A DNA stretch of 13,725 nt from Candidatus Nitrosopumilus sp. (GCA_013002265.1 JABDKK010000142.1:1-13725); one strand, 5' to 3'; counted from the stretch's first letter, positions 1-6,672 are shown. Notes: generated by a model not told the origin, from the sequence alone. A program made the numbers and translations.

Positions 1-1263
1 GTACTTGCTTGTATAGGTTCTGCAGTTGGGATTGGCAATATTTGGAGATTTCCTTACATAGTTGGCGAGAATGGAGGAGGTGCTTTTATGATTCCGTTTT
101 TAATCATTGTTGCAAGTTTTGGTCTTCTTTTAATGCTTTTAGAATTTGGGATAGGACGCAGGTACAAGTCATCAATTGTTTCAGCACTGGGAAATATATC
201 AAAAAAATTCAGATGGGGAGGAATTATTATTGCACTAGTCTCATTTTCAATGTTAAGTTACTATCTTGTAATATTGGGCTGGATTCTCTCGTATTTTGTT
301 TCAAACCTAAGTCAGTCTTTTTTGGAATTTGAGCAATTTACACAATCATACTATCCAGTATTATCATTTATTGCGATATCATTGGCAGTATACACTATTA
401 TTAATCGTGGAATTACATCAGGCATAGAAATTTTCAATAAAATTGGAATTTTATGCCTAATCTCCATAATCATACCATTGGCGCTTTATGCTATTTCTCT
501 TCCTGGTTCAGACCAAGGAATATCATATTTTTTGGAACCAGATTTTTCAAAGATTAGCGAGCCAGAAATTTGGTCAATAGCTTTAGGTCAAGCATTTTTT
601 TCCTTGTCTTTAGGTTCTGGATCACTTTTGACATATGGGAGTTATCTACGTGGAAAACATTCTTTGATTAGATCATCGTCAATAATAATCGGTGCAAATA
701 CAGCAGTTTCCATAATTTCAGGATTGATGATTTTTGCACTAGTGTTTTCTTTTGGAATGAATCCTCAAGAAGGTATTCCTTTAATCTTTGAGGTCCTGCC
801 AAATATTTTTTCAAGTATTGATTTTGGATTTTTGATTGGTGCAGTATTTTTCTTTTTATTGCTGATTGCAGGTTTGACATCGGCAGTGGGATTGTTTCAA
901 GTACCCAACGCATCTTTACAAGACGTATTTAAAATATCAAATAAAAAATCAAGCAAAATCATAGTTATTGGAATAATACTAGTAGGATTACCATCAGCAT
1001 TAAGCTATAGCAGTTTCAATTTGGAAGTTTTTGGAGTTAAATTCTTAGATGGAATGGATTATGTTTTTGGAATATATGGGATTACAATAGCTGAATTAAT
1101 TTTTGTGATTTTAGTTACGTGGTTTGTAGAGAAGAAAAAAATACTTGAAAACATTAATGCATCCTCAAGGGTCAACATTCCAGGCCATGCAATTACATTA
1201 ATAAAATATGCCACCCCAGTTGTAATAATTTTAATTTTAATTACAACCACAATTTCAAAGTGA
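1..1263 (+). CDS. Sodium:neurotransmitter symporter (NSS/SNF) family transporter, 5' partial
   Basis: Secondary transporter that would couple inward Na+ movement to uptake of an amino acid or related amine across the cytoplasmic membrane. The reading frame is open from base 1, so the first residues (about 10-20) lie outside the window. The visible start carries the TM1 family signature GSAVGIGNIWRFPY, then NGGGAF, which in LeuT-type proteins supplies Na+ and substrate contacts and the inner-gate Arg. Further on are the broken-TM6 motif FFSLSLGSGSLLTYGSYL (about residues 196-213 of the fragment) and the TM8 motif FFLLLIAGLTSAVG with the AGLTS Na2-site pattern. About 420 residues are visible, matching the short prokaryotic 11-helix members. 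An ATG at base 88 lies inside TM1 and is not the real start. The substrate cannot be told. The gene ends 4 bases before the convergent stress-protein gene. Confidence 0.93.
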   Translation, partial: VLACIGSAVGIGNIWRFPYIVGENGGGAFMIPFLIIVASFGLLLMLLEFGIGRRYKSSIVSALGNISKKFRWGGIIIALVSFSMLSYYLVILGWILSYFVSNLSQSFLEFEQFTQSYYPVLSFIAISLAVYTIINRGITSGIEIFNKIGILCLISIIIPLALYAISLPGSDQGISYFLEPDFSKISEPEIWSIALGQAFFSLSLGSGSLLTYGSYLRGKHSLIRSSSIIIGANTAVSIISGLMIFALVFSFGMNPQEGIPLIFEVLPNIFSSIDFGFLIGAVFFFLLLIAGLTSAVGLFQVPNASLQDVFKISNKKSSKIIVIGIILVGLPSALSYSSFNLEVFGVKFLDGMDYVFGIYGITIAELIFVILVTWFVEKKKILENINASSRVNIPGHAITLIKYATPVVIILILITTTISK

Positions 1264-1267
1264 ATTT

Positions 1268-1945
1268 TTAATTAATGCCTGCACGTTTTTTCATAACAGA
1301 CAACGGAATTCCACTTCCATGCCTTCCTGGTTTCTTTGAGTAGTTTGATTTTGGCAAGTTCTTGTCTATTCTTGTACCTAATTGTTTTGAAGTCTCTTTT
1401 ACAATCATCACAGGAATATTGGAGTTTTGCAATACATAGTTAGAGATGCTGCCAAAAACTAACTCCTTTAAAACTCCTTTACCAGAAGAACCCATAATTA
1501 TTAGATCGTGATGATATTTTTTAGCAGCCTTGATAATTTCCTCAGCCTCATCACCTTTAACAATAATTTGCTTGGTTTTGATATTTTTATTATCACAGTA
1601 TGCTTTGGCATAATTAATGGAGGATTCAGCAGTGTCTTGCAATTCTTTAAAAATGTCTTTTAACAAAAGTGATCTTCCAAAATTTATTTCAGGAATGACT
1701 TGCATCACAGTAACAGACGAACCCAGATGCTTAGCCAAGTATATTGCAGTGTCAAGCGCTCGAGTTGATTTTTTTGTCAAATCTACAGGCACAAGAATGC
1801 TCGATACTCCATTTCTAATGGTACGTTTTTCTTTTTTTGTACATTTTGCACATAATGTAAAGATCATGCTAGAGCCAACATCCAATTCACCAATGAATTT
1901 TCCACAGTTTGAGCAGTTTATCTGCTCTTTATCATAAATATTCAT
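1268..1945 (-). CDS. Universal stress protein (UspA family) with N-terminal zinc ribbon
   Basis: A 225-residue cytoplasmic protein in two parts. Residues 11-35 hold a four-Cys knuckle pair (C11, C14, C32, C35), a likely zinc ribbon. Residues about 47-183 form a Usp fold: it opens with SSILVPVDLTKKS and carries the nucleotide-binding pattern G-2x-G-9x-GS at residues 152-166 (GSSGKG...FGS), so ATP binding is expected as in the MJ0577 type. The last 40 residues are a basic, probably flexible tail. Usual Usp proteins have about 140-150 residues, so both ends are extensions. ATG at 1945 is preceded by GGTGAT, a possible ribosome-binding site. A zinc ribbon may let it bind nucleic acid or a protein partner; that is inference. 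The gene faces the transporter gene tail-to-tail. Confidence 0.9.
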   Translation of the reverse strand: MNIYDKEQINCSNCGKFIGELDVGSSMIFTLCAKCTKKEKRTIRNGVSSILVPVDLTKKSTRALDTAIYLAKHLGSSVTVMQVIPEINFGRSLLLKDIFKELQDTAESSINYAKAYCDNKNIKTKQIIVKGDEAEEIIKAAKKYHHDLIIMGSSGKGVLKELVFGSISNYVLQNSNIPVMIVKETSKQLGTRIDKNLPKSNYSKKPGRHGSGIPLSVMKKRAGIN

Positions 1946-2001
1946 TTCATCACCAATTTTATTTTCATTAAAACATGTTAGTAGTTAAGACAAGATAATT
2001 T

Positions 2002-2028
2002 TTTGTAAGCTTGCATGTGAAAAATAAG
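2002..2028. repeat. 27-base repeat, copy 1
   Basis: Twelve identical bases (TTTGTAAGCTTG), a diverged middle, then eight more identical bases (AAAATAAG). It matches the copy at 2482-2508 at 22 of 27 positions without gaps. It lies 57-83 bases upstream of the stress-protein start on the minus strand. It could be a shared regulator site or a leftover of a local duplication. Confidence 0.55.
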
Positions 2029-2045
2029 CTAAGCGTATAGAAGGA

Positions 2046-2206
2046 TTACAATAATTCATTCAGTTTACCTTTTTTCAACATGCTTAAAATAAACATTCCA
2101 ACATCGGTCATATTGCATCTAGGAAACCATTTTTCTATTCCAATATTTTTTTGACAACAACAGCATCATCAAAAACATAAATGAAAAGATGACTGCCACC
2201 GTACAT
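2046..2206 (-). pseudogene. Small gene of unknown function, apparently frame-broken at a homopolymer
   Basis: Reading from ATG at 2204-2206, the frame gives MYGGSHLFIYVFDDAVVVKK and stops soon after. A second open frame continues with GIEKWFPRCNMTDVGMFIL and ends ...KKGKLNELL at the TAA at 2046-2048. The two halves join smoothly (...VVVKK-NIGIEKW...) if one A is added to the seven-A run at 2146-2152 (read on the minus strand), giving about 53 residues. I do not recognise the family. The composition, with alternating hydrophobic residues and a Lys-rich C-terminal helix, looks protein-like rather than random. It may be a decayed gene, a sequence error in the homopolymer, or chance. It sits directly downstream of the broken RAM-domain gene. 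Confidence 0.35.
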
Positions 2207-2449
2207 TATGATTTGCTATTAGCGGAGGCGAGGAATAGAGAAGAAGCACACTAACAACATCAAGAGGGCGTTGCTTGACACCACAAGTTGCATTACATCA
2301 TCTGGAGTCATTTTGTCAGTTTTTACGATACAATCATACGATCCAAATACAGGAGTTGCCTCATTTACTCCGTCTAAATGACGAAGTTTTTCTGCCACAT
2401 ATTGGCTTTTGTGAATCGTACAGGAGAGTAGCAGAAAAGAATAGTCCAT
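2169..2449 (-). pseudogene. Stand-alone Lrp/AsnC ligand-binding (RAM) domain protein, 3' part out of frame
   Basis: The uninterrupted frame gives 76 residues and stops at 2219. Residues 4-57 look like a RAM domain: beta strand YSFLLLSCTI, helix VAEKLRHLDGVNEA, then VFGSYDCIVKTD and the second helix DDVMQLVVSS. After N60 (base 2270) the frame yields an un-RAM-like, Leu/Phe-rich end. The frame one base earlier instead reads RPLDVVSVLLLYSS, the expected last strand, and runs to a TGA at 2169-2171. One base therefore seems missing near 2270. RAM domains without a DNA-binding part bind small effectors such as amino acids and are common in Nitrosopumilus-type archaea. A TATA-like stretch about 20-25 bases before the ATG and a repeat copy at 2482 suggest it was, or is, expressed. 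An alternative is an intact 76-residue protein with a new C-terminus. Confidence 0.6.
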
Positions 2450-2481
2450 AGAACATATTATTAAAAAATTATTTTTATTAG

Positions 2482-2508
2482 TTTGTAAGCTTGAAATTTG
2501 AAAATAAG
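2482..2508. repeat. 27-base repeat, copy 2
   Basis: Second copy of the element at 2002-2028, with the same TTTGTAAGCTTG and AAAATAAG blocks. It lies 33-59 bases upstream of the RAM-domain gene on the minus strand, upstream of its probable TATA box. That is where an archaeal activator or BRE-linked site would sit. Confidence 0.55.
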
Positions 2509-2555
2509 TAAACTACTGTATAACATATTATATTTAATTTTGACCATTTGTCATT

Positions 2556-2636
2556 ATGACAAAAAAGAAGGATCTTGAAGAGTATGAAAGAAAAAGATTG
2601 GAGAAGTGGCGTTTTGGAAGGAAAAATTTCTCATAA
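2556..2636 (+). CDS. Very small highly charged ORF (26 aa)
   Basis: ATG at 2556 to TAA at 2634-2636 encodes 26 residues, almost all charged in the first 16 (MTKKKDLEEYERKRLEKW) with a basic end. A TATA-like TTATATTTA at 2528-2536 is centred about 24 bases before the ATG, as for a leaderless archaeal transcript. No family is recognised; it would be an amphipathic helix with a basic tail. It ends 66 bases before the convergent TFB gene. It could also be a chance ORF in a short transcript. Confidence 0.35.
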   Translation: MTKKKDLEEYERKRLEKWRFGRKNFS

Positions 2637-2702
2637 ACAAAACAAAGAAATTTTTTCAAAGAGCCTGTTTTTTGATTAGAAATTACAATAACAAATTTTC
2701 AA

Positions 2703-3590
2703 TCATGCTAATTTTTTAAGAGATTTGCATCGATTTCGTACAGTGACTTCTGTAATTCCTGCTGCATCAGCAATTTCCTTTTGGGTTCTATTTTCTTCCA
2801 GATTAATACTTGCTATATAGAGTGCTGATGCTGCAACTCCCATAGGATGTTTCCCTGCCAACATGTTTTGTTTTTTTGCTTTTTTTAAGAGTTTCATCGC
2901 AAATCGTTTTGTTTTTTCAGAAACATTAGCGTTGCTTGCAATTTTGGAAATGCATAAAACGGAATCAACAACTGGCACCTTAAGTTCAAGTTCTTTGAAA
3001 ATAAGCCTATAACTGGCCGTAACTTCTTTTATTTTGATTCCCATAGCAGATGCAATTTCCCTGGTTGTTCTAGGGGTTTCAGATTCGCGGCATGCTGCAT
3101 AAAGGGATGCAGCAGCAACAGCAGAAATGGAACGGCCTCTAATTAGCTTTTTTTCTAGTGCCTTTCTGTAAATATAGGATGCTTTTTCAATAACAGCATC
3201 AGGTAAAGATAATTTTTCTTTTATCTTTAGCATTTCAGAAAGCGCAAATTGAAGACTCCGTTCATCATGTTTTTTCATACTACGGGCATCCCATTTTCTC
3301 AATCTTTTCATAGATAATTTCATTGAAGAGGATAATGAATTACCGGTAGAATCTTTGTCAAACGGATTAATCATAGTTCGAAGGCCACGATCATGTTTTG
3401 TCAAAGATGTTTTTCCGCCAGTATGAGATTTGTTTGAAGTGGAATTTGCAAATGTCCTCTCAGGCCTTTGATCACTCACTCTTTCTTCAATAACCATTCC
3501 GCATTTTGAGCAAAAAATTTCATGAGATTCAATATCTGTCACTACAGAATTTTTTCTACATCTAGGACAAAGTGTTTCTTGTAAACTCAT
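2703..3590 (-). CDS. tfb: Transcription initiation factor B (TFB, archaeal TFIIB)
   Basis: General transcription factor that binds the TBP-TATA complex and recruits RNA polymerase. From the ATG at 3590 it has 295 residues. The N-terminal zinc ribbon has C8, C11, C27 and C30 (CPRC...CSKC), followed by a B-reader-like stretch GMVIEERVSDQRPERTF. Two cyclin-like repeats follow, about residues 100-190 and 200-292. The first contains the GRSISAVAAASLYAACR block and the second the matching HPMGVAASALYIASI. The C-terminus has a helix-turn-helix TQKEIADAAGITEVTVRNRC that contacts the BRE. An in-frame GTG at 3620 would add ten residues before the zinc ribbon. The ATG is preferred because TFBs begin shortly before the first Cys pair. 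Genomes of this group carry several TFBs, so this may be a condition-specific paralogue. Confidence 0.96.
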   Translation of the reverse strand: MSLQETLCPRCRKNSVVTDIESHEIFCSKCGMVIEERVSDQRPERTFANSTSNKSHTGGKTSLTKHDRGLRTMINPFDKDSTGNSLSSSMKLSMKRLRKWDARSMKKHDERSLQFALSEMLKIKEKLSLPDAVIEKASYIYRKALEKKLIRGRSISAVAAASLYAACRESETPRTTREIASAMGIKIKEVTASYRLIFKELELKVPVVDSVLCISKIASNANVSEKTKRFAMKLLKKAKKQNMLAGKHPMGVAASALYIASINLEENRTQKEIADAAGITEVTVRNRCKSLKKLA

Positions 3591-3875
3591 AATTTTAAAT
3601 ATTTTATGTAAAAATTCCACGGGTATTAATTAAAAATACATTTTTAAATTCTTCAGTACAAATATTAGAAAAATATTTTTTATAATTTAATTTGTTCATG
3701 TTGTGTGATAGTAGATTCTTTACTTTTTATAAAACTATCGAATATTATAAAATAATATAAAAAATCAAAGAGTGTTCTAATTAATAACAGGCAGTTTTTA
3801 TATTACAAAATAATTCTTTAAAATTAAAAATGCAAGTAAGAAATACTATAAGGGACAACATCATAATTTTATGTT
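3591..3875. other. Long AT-rich intergenic region upstream of TFB
   Basis: Very AT-rich, with several TATA-like stretches on both strands. It must hold the TFB promoter on the minus strand (for example TTTTTAATTAA around 3630-3640) and the promoter of the Cys-rich small gene on the plus strand. A weak inverted repeat, GATAGT / ACTATC, spans about 3708-3738. I see no convincing gene or RNA here. The unusual length suggests regulated TFB expression, which is inference. Confidence 0.4.
3844..3852 (+). promoter_or_regulatory. TATA-like box of the Cys-rich small gene
   Basis: TACTATAAG is centred about 28 bases before the ATG at 3876, the spacing expected for a leaderless archaeal transcript. It favours that ATG over the next one at 3879. 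Confidence 0.4.
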
Positions 3876-4031
3876 ATGATGAATTCACCCACTAAACAAT
3901 CATCAGGAGATGAAAATTGTCCTATGTGTAAAAAACCAAAGAACAGACATACTAATGACGAAATGCTTGCATGTTCAAAAAAGTTACAGGAATTCAGAAA
4001 AAATTCTGCAGGTGGAGCAGGAATTGAATAA
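3876..4031 (+). CDS. Small Cys-rich (zinc-knuckle-like) protein, 51 aa
   Basis: ATG ATG at 3876/3879 to TAA at 4029-4031 encodes 51 residues, or 50 from the second Met. In the 50-residue numbering, C14 and C17 form a CPMC pair followed by KKPKNRHTNDEMLACSKKLQ, with H24 and C32. This suggests a single metal site of the C-x2-C...H...C kind. The remainder is polar, with an Arg/Lys-rich helix and a Gly-rich tail (SAGGAGIE). I know of similar short single-knuckle proteins in Nitrosopumilus-type archaea only in a general way and cannot give a function; nucleic-acid or protein binding is possible. It is divergent from the TFB gene and followed by a short hairpin at 4036-4049. Two ordered Cys pairs and a good promoter make it likely to be real despite its size. 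Confidence 0.65.
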   Translation: MMNSPTKQSSGDENCPMCKKPKNRHTNDEMLACSKKLQEFRKNSAGGAGIE

Positions 4032-4128
4032 AATTATGAGTAAGCTCATGATGCATAAAATCCAACCACAGTGAATTCCGGAAGAGAATTACAATGTAAT
4101 TGATAACCAGATAGTTTTCAGTATCAAA

Positions 4129-4587
4129 CTAATGTTTTGGGAAAACTAGTACCATTTCTTCACTGAATTTATGATTTGGAATAATCATCTTAGTTCCATC
4201 TTCAGTTAATGCAATTGTTTTTGTTAAATGCAACCCCATAATTTTTGCCTTTACGTAATCAAATTCAATAGTATCGCCAACGTTGATTTGGGAATTTAGA
4301 AATATGCTAATTCCAGAAATTGCATTTTTTAATTGGTTTTGAAGTGCTATTCCAAGTACTACTGCAGCAGCACCTATGGATGCAATTACCTCTAATGCAA
4401 GATTAAACAGTCCAAAAGTGGTACCTAAGTAAATCAACTCTCCCACGATGATTCCAATAGAGACCATCCCCAGAAGCTTATCAGATCCCTGCAAATCTTG
4501 TAGTTTTTTATTAATTATCTGTCTAGATATAAAATAAAAAACAACAGTAACTACTACAGATAGAACACCATTAAAAAGATCAGACAT
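4129..4587 (-). CDS. Short MscS-family mechanosensitive channel-like protein
   Basis: A 152-residue membrane protein. Hydrophobic segments at about 7-23 and 39-66, then AAAVVLGIALQ at 73-83, correspond to the last helices of MscS. The family core follows: QNQLKNAISGISIFLNSQ and INVGDTIEFDYVKAKI (pore-lining TM3 and start of the beta domain), then the beta-domain end MIIPNHKFSEEMVL. The protein stops there, so it lacks the C-terminal alpha/beta cage of E. coli MscS (286 residues). It would form an osmotic-release pore or small-ion channel in the cytoplasmic membrane. The 78-residue gene upstream ends six bases before this ATG, so the two are probably co-transcribed. The family assignment is firm; gating function in so short a form is not certain. 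Confidence 0.85.
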   Translation of the reverse strand: MSDLFNGVLSVVVTVVFYFISRQIINKKLQDLQGSDKLLGMVSIGIIVGELIYLGTTFGLFNLALEVIASIGAAAVVLGIALQNQLKNAISGISIFLNSQINVGDTIEFDYVKAKIMGLHLTKTIALTEDGTKMIIPNHKFSEEMVLVFPKH

Positions 4588-4593
4588 TGGTAA

Positions 4594-4830
4594 TTACAAT
4601 AAATCCTGATTATAGTATTGGATTAAATCTCCTTTTATGAAAACGTCTGCCCCTTTTTTGAAAGAAAGGGTTTCAGTCAAACCCCCTAGCAAGATTAATG
4701 TTATTGAGGAACCATCTTTTTCTGATCTAAAATCTTGACTTTTGTCTTTTTGTTTCCAACGACCTTTTAGTTTACAGGTGCTGAATATTTTGTCTTGTTT
4801 TACACGAATATTCATTTGTTGTTTTATCAT
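4594..4830 (-). CDS. Conserved-looking hypothetical protein (78 aa) in operon with MscS-like gene
   Basis: Not recognised. It is a soluble, basic protein of 78 residues with no signal or membrane helix. The first half is Lys-rich (KLKGRWKQKDKSQ). The second half alternates hydrophobic residues in strand-like fashion (SSITLILLGGLTETLSFKKG, then DVFIKGDLIQYY), suggesting a small beta barrel or sandwich. Starts are possible at 4830 (MIKQQM) or Met6 at 4815; the first is used because nothing argues against it. It lies six bases upstream of the channel-like gene on the same strand, so a shared transcript is likely. A TTTAACAATA stretch near 4858-4867 could be its TATA box. Function unknown. Confidence 0.6.
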   Translation of the reverse strand: MIKQQMNIRVKQDKIFSTCKLKGRWKQKDKSQDFRSEKDGSSITLILLGGLTETLSFKKGADVFIKGDLIQYYNQDLL

Positions 4831-4944
4831 TAGAAACTCATCTCAAATGGCATGGTATTGTTAAACTTTGAAGATCATAAATTTCCTTAAATATTGTATT
4901 TTTCATAGATTTATTTCCTTACAAGTATTAATTAATTCAATTAG

Positions 4945-4957
4945 TCAGCATAGCTGA
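4945..4957. repeat. Short inverted repeat
   Basis: TCAGC-ATA-GCTGA is a perfect 5-base palindrome with a 3-base spacer, inside an AT-rich stretch that can alternatively pair AATTCA with TGAATT (about 4935-4960). It lies just downstream of the broken gene at 4984-5187 and upstream of the gene at 4594. It may be an operator or a weak 3'-end hairpin. Confidence 0.25.
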
Positions 4958-4983
4958 ATTTTACCATATAAGCTTAAGGTGTC

Positions 4984-5187
4984 CTACAAACAGGTATGAC
5001 AATTCACTGATTCCAAATACGTGATCATGGCATTGCAATGATCAACCATAAATGCATCAATATTGACTAACTTTTCTTCCCATTGAGCAATGCTGTTCGT
5101 TGCACAAATATCTGCAGGATTAAAATATTCAGAGTCTAACTCGTCTTCCCATACATCAGATCAGATGTTCTGACGGACAACATACAT
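4984..5187 (-). pseudogene. Small protein gene of 68 codons with an in-frame TGA at codon 9
   Basis: From ATG at 5185-5187 the frame reads MYVVRQNI, then TGA (5161-5163), then continues in the same frame: SDVWEDELDSEYFNPADIC, followed by an acidic helix around QWEEKLVNIDAFMVDHCNAM, and ends ...LESVNCHTCL at a TAG at 4984-4986. No ATG, GTG or TTG start is seen between the TGA and the middle of the ORF, so the long downstream frame has no good start of its own. Composition is protein-like, with Cys at codons 28, 51, 63 and 66 and a CHTC end that could bind metal. A TATA-like GTATTTTTA lies about 20-25 bases upstream of the ATG. I do not recognise the family. The simplest reading is a recent nonsense mutation or a sequence error; recoding is unlikely in this group of archaea. 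Confidence 0.5.
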
Positions 5188-5225
5188 TACAAAAGAAGTG
5201 TAAAAATACAAATCACAAACTGAGG

Positions 5226-5996
5226 CTAAAATCCAAGAGTAATGTTTTCGCTTAACGAATCAAGAAATAGTTTTCCAGCAGCAATTAAAATTACTGCAGA
5301 TACAAGTATCTGCAAATATCGCTCTTTAACATCTAAAGATAACCTAGCTCCAAGCAAACCACCAATAAAAGAACCAATGGCTAAAAATCCAGATTGAAGG
5401 AAATCAGGATGTCCCAAAAAACTATGAACAATCACCCCAGACAATGATGCAAAAAACAATATTAACTGAGATGTAGGAGCAGCCTTTTTCATGGTCATTC
5501 CCATTCCAACTACCATTAATGGCACAAATATGATCCCACCACCAATTCCAAAAAAAGCAGAAATTATCCCTGCAAAGAAACTTGCACCCACTACAAATAA
5601 CAGCATTTGTTTTGAAATTTGTTTATCTCGAGTCTCAATTTTTTTTCTCAAAAAAATATAGATTGAAGATGCAATCAATACAAAGCCAAATAATATTTTA
5701 AAAATGTCAGGAGTCACATCAGTGGATATTACTGCACCTAGAATTGTTCCAGGAACAGATAGCAATCCAAGTTTCAGCCCTAAAGAATATTCAATTCTTT
5801 TTTGTCTAGAATACGAAATTGTAGATGATATAGAGTTGCTCAGAGCTGCAAATAGACTGTTACTAGCTGCTGCAGTTGGAGGAAATCCCATAAATGTCAA
5901 AACAGGTACAACAATTATCCCACCACCAAGACCAATCATAGACCCCAAGATACCAGCTACAAATCCCAGACCGATTAGCCATAGTTGATCAATCAT
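5226..5996 (-). CDS. TauE/SafE (DUF81) family sulfite/anion export permease
   Basis: Integral membrane protein of 256 residues with about eight helices. The two family repeats are clear: an N-terminal GSMIGLGGGIIVVPVL and the matching GIISAFFGIGGGIIFVPL about 140 residues later. Members export sulfite, sulfoacetate or related organic anions across the cytoplasmic membrane, but the substrate cannot be told here. A TTG at 6008 would add four residues (MAIT). The ATG at 5996 is chosen because the TATA box at 6025-6034 places the transcript start near 6001. The gene is the last of four minus-strand genes, but this promoter suggests that it can be transcribed alone. Length and topology are normal for the family. 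Confidence 0.92.
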   Translation of the reverse strand: MIDQLWLIGLGFVAGILGSMIGLGGGIIVVPVLTFMGFPPTAAASNSLFAALSNSISSTISYSRQKRIEYSLGLKLGLLSVPGTILGAVISTDVTPDIFKILFGFVLIASSIYIFLRKKIETRDKQISKQMLLFVVGASFFAGIISAFFGIGGGIIFVPLMVVGMGMTMKKAAPTSQLILFFASLSGVIVHSFLGHPDFLQSGFLAIGSFIGGLLGARLSLDVKERYLQILVSAVILIAAGKLFLDSLSENITLGF

Positions 5997-6024
5997 TGTA
6001 ATCGCCAATCAAAGAATTTTGTAG

Positions 6025-6034
6025 TATATAATTA
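6025..6034 (-). promoter_or_regulatory. TATA box of the TauE/SafE gene
   Basis: On the minus strand this reads TAATTATATA, centred about 32 bases before the ATG at 5996 and within the 40-base gap after the upstream gene. It implies a transcript start near 6001, just ahead of the ATG. Confidence 0.5.
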
Positions 6035-6036
6035 GA

Positions 6037-6672
6037 CTACTTTAGAATGATCAATGTCCAAAGATAGTGCTTCTCAGTTGCAGAAACTTCTAGGATAATC
6101 TCTTTTTGAGCCAAACCAGAAATTTCTGATTTTAGTGATGCACTTTGATCTGATTCTGCAAAATGTTCTTCTGCAGCATCAATCCAGTCTTTGACTGACT
6201 CAAAATTTCCAGGTTTCTTTTCTTCCCAGCATTCACATACAAGAGTTTCAATCATTGCTTCAAACACAGCATCAACCTCAACTTCACTTGAATCGAAAAA
6301 GGGAGATGATTCAACTAGAGCAACAGCCATAATTGGACCACCATCAATGGTTCCACCCATGTTGATATTTCCAATTGATTTTCCTTCAGAATTTATGATG
6401 ACAGTAGTAGTACAATATTTAACAAATTTCTGCACGTCATTAGAATCAAAGAATGTACAGTATTGGTCTTTAGTATGATCTGTAATTGCAGTAGGTGCAG
6501 ACATTACAATATTTTGTGTGGCAAGTTTTGTCTTTATCTTATCAACATCATAAAAAGTAAATCCAATGTTGTTTACATTTTTTGGATTTGAATCTTCAGG
6601 GATAAAAGATAAGGATAATGAAATTGCTGCTGCAACTCCAAGAATTATTGGAATTAAAATTAGTTTATTCAT
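6037..6672 (-). CDS. Hypothetical exported or membrane-anchored protein (211 aa)
   Basis: Not recognised. One N-terminal hydrophobic helix at about residues 4-24 (LILIPIILGVAAAISLSLSF) follows MNK and works as a signal or anchor; it has no lipobox Cys. The rest is predicted to lie outside the membrane. C72 and C87 are spaced as if they could form a disulfide, and a CEC occurs near residue 142. The mature part is acidic, with a Gly-rich strand region (IGNINMGGTIDGG), an acidic helical part (KDWIDAAEEHFAESD) and a strand-like C-terminus. It sits 41 bases downstream of the DUF192 gene, which has the same kind of N-terminal anchor, and upstream of the TauE/SafE gene. That hints at a shared extracytoplasmic setting but does not prove a common function. 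Confidence 0.75.
   Translation of the reverse strand: MNKLILIPIILGVAAAISLSLSFIPEDSNPKNVNNIGFTFYDVDKIKTKLATQNIVMSAPTAITDHTKDQYCTFFDSNDVQKFVKYCTTTVIINSEGKSIGNINMGGTIDGGPIMAVALVESSPFFDSSEVEVDAVFEAMIETLVCECWEEKKPGNFESVKDWIDAAEEHFAESDQSASLKSEISGLAQKEIILEVSATEKHYLWTLIILK

Noticed and set aside
9..332. 107-residue open frame overlapping the start of the transporter gene
   Set aside because: It is a shadow frame of the transporter, whose family signature is read in frame 1 over the same bases.
3698..3760. 20-residue ORF in the AT-rich gap upstream of TFB
   Set aside because: Very short, AT-driven composition, no distinct promoter and no recognisable pattern.
4036..4049. Hairpin ATGAG-TAAG-CTCAT after the Cys-rich small gene
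   Set aside because: Only a 5-base stem with no T-run after it; too weak to call a terminator.
4984..5187. Selenocysteine or pyrrolysine-like recoding at the in-frame TGA
   Set aside because: Selenocysteine machinery is not known in this archaeal group, no obvious SECIS-like hairpin is seen nearby, pyrrolysine uses TAG, and the position is not a Cys-like catalytic context.
1946..5225. tRNA, rRNA, CRISPR or insertion sequence in the gene-poor left half
   Set aside because: No cloverleaf-like GGTTCGA pattern, no regularly spaced repeats, and no transposase or terminal inverted repeats were seen by eye.
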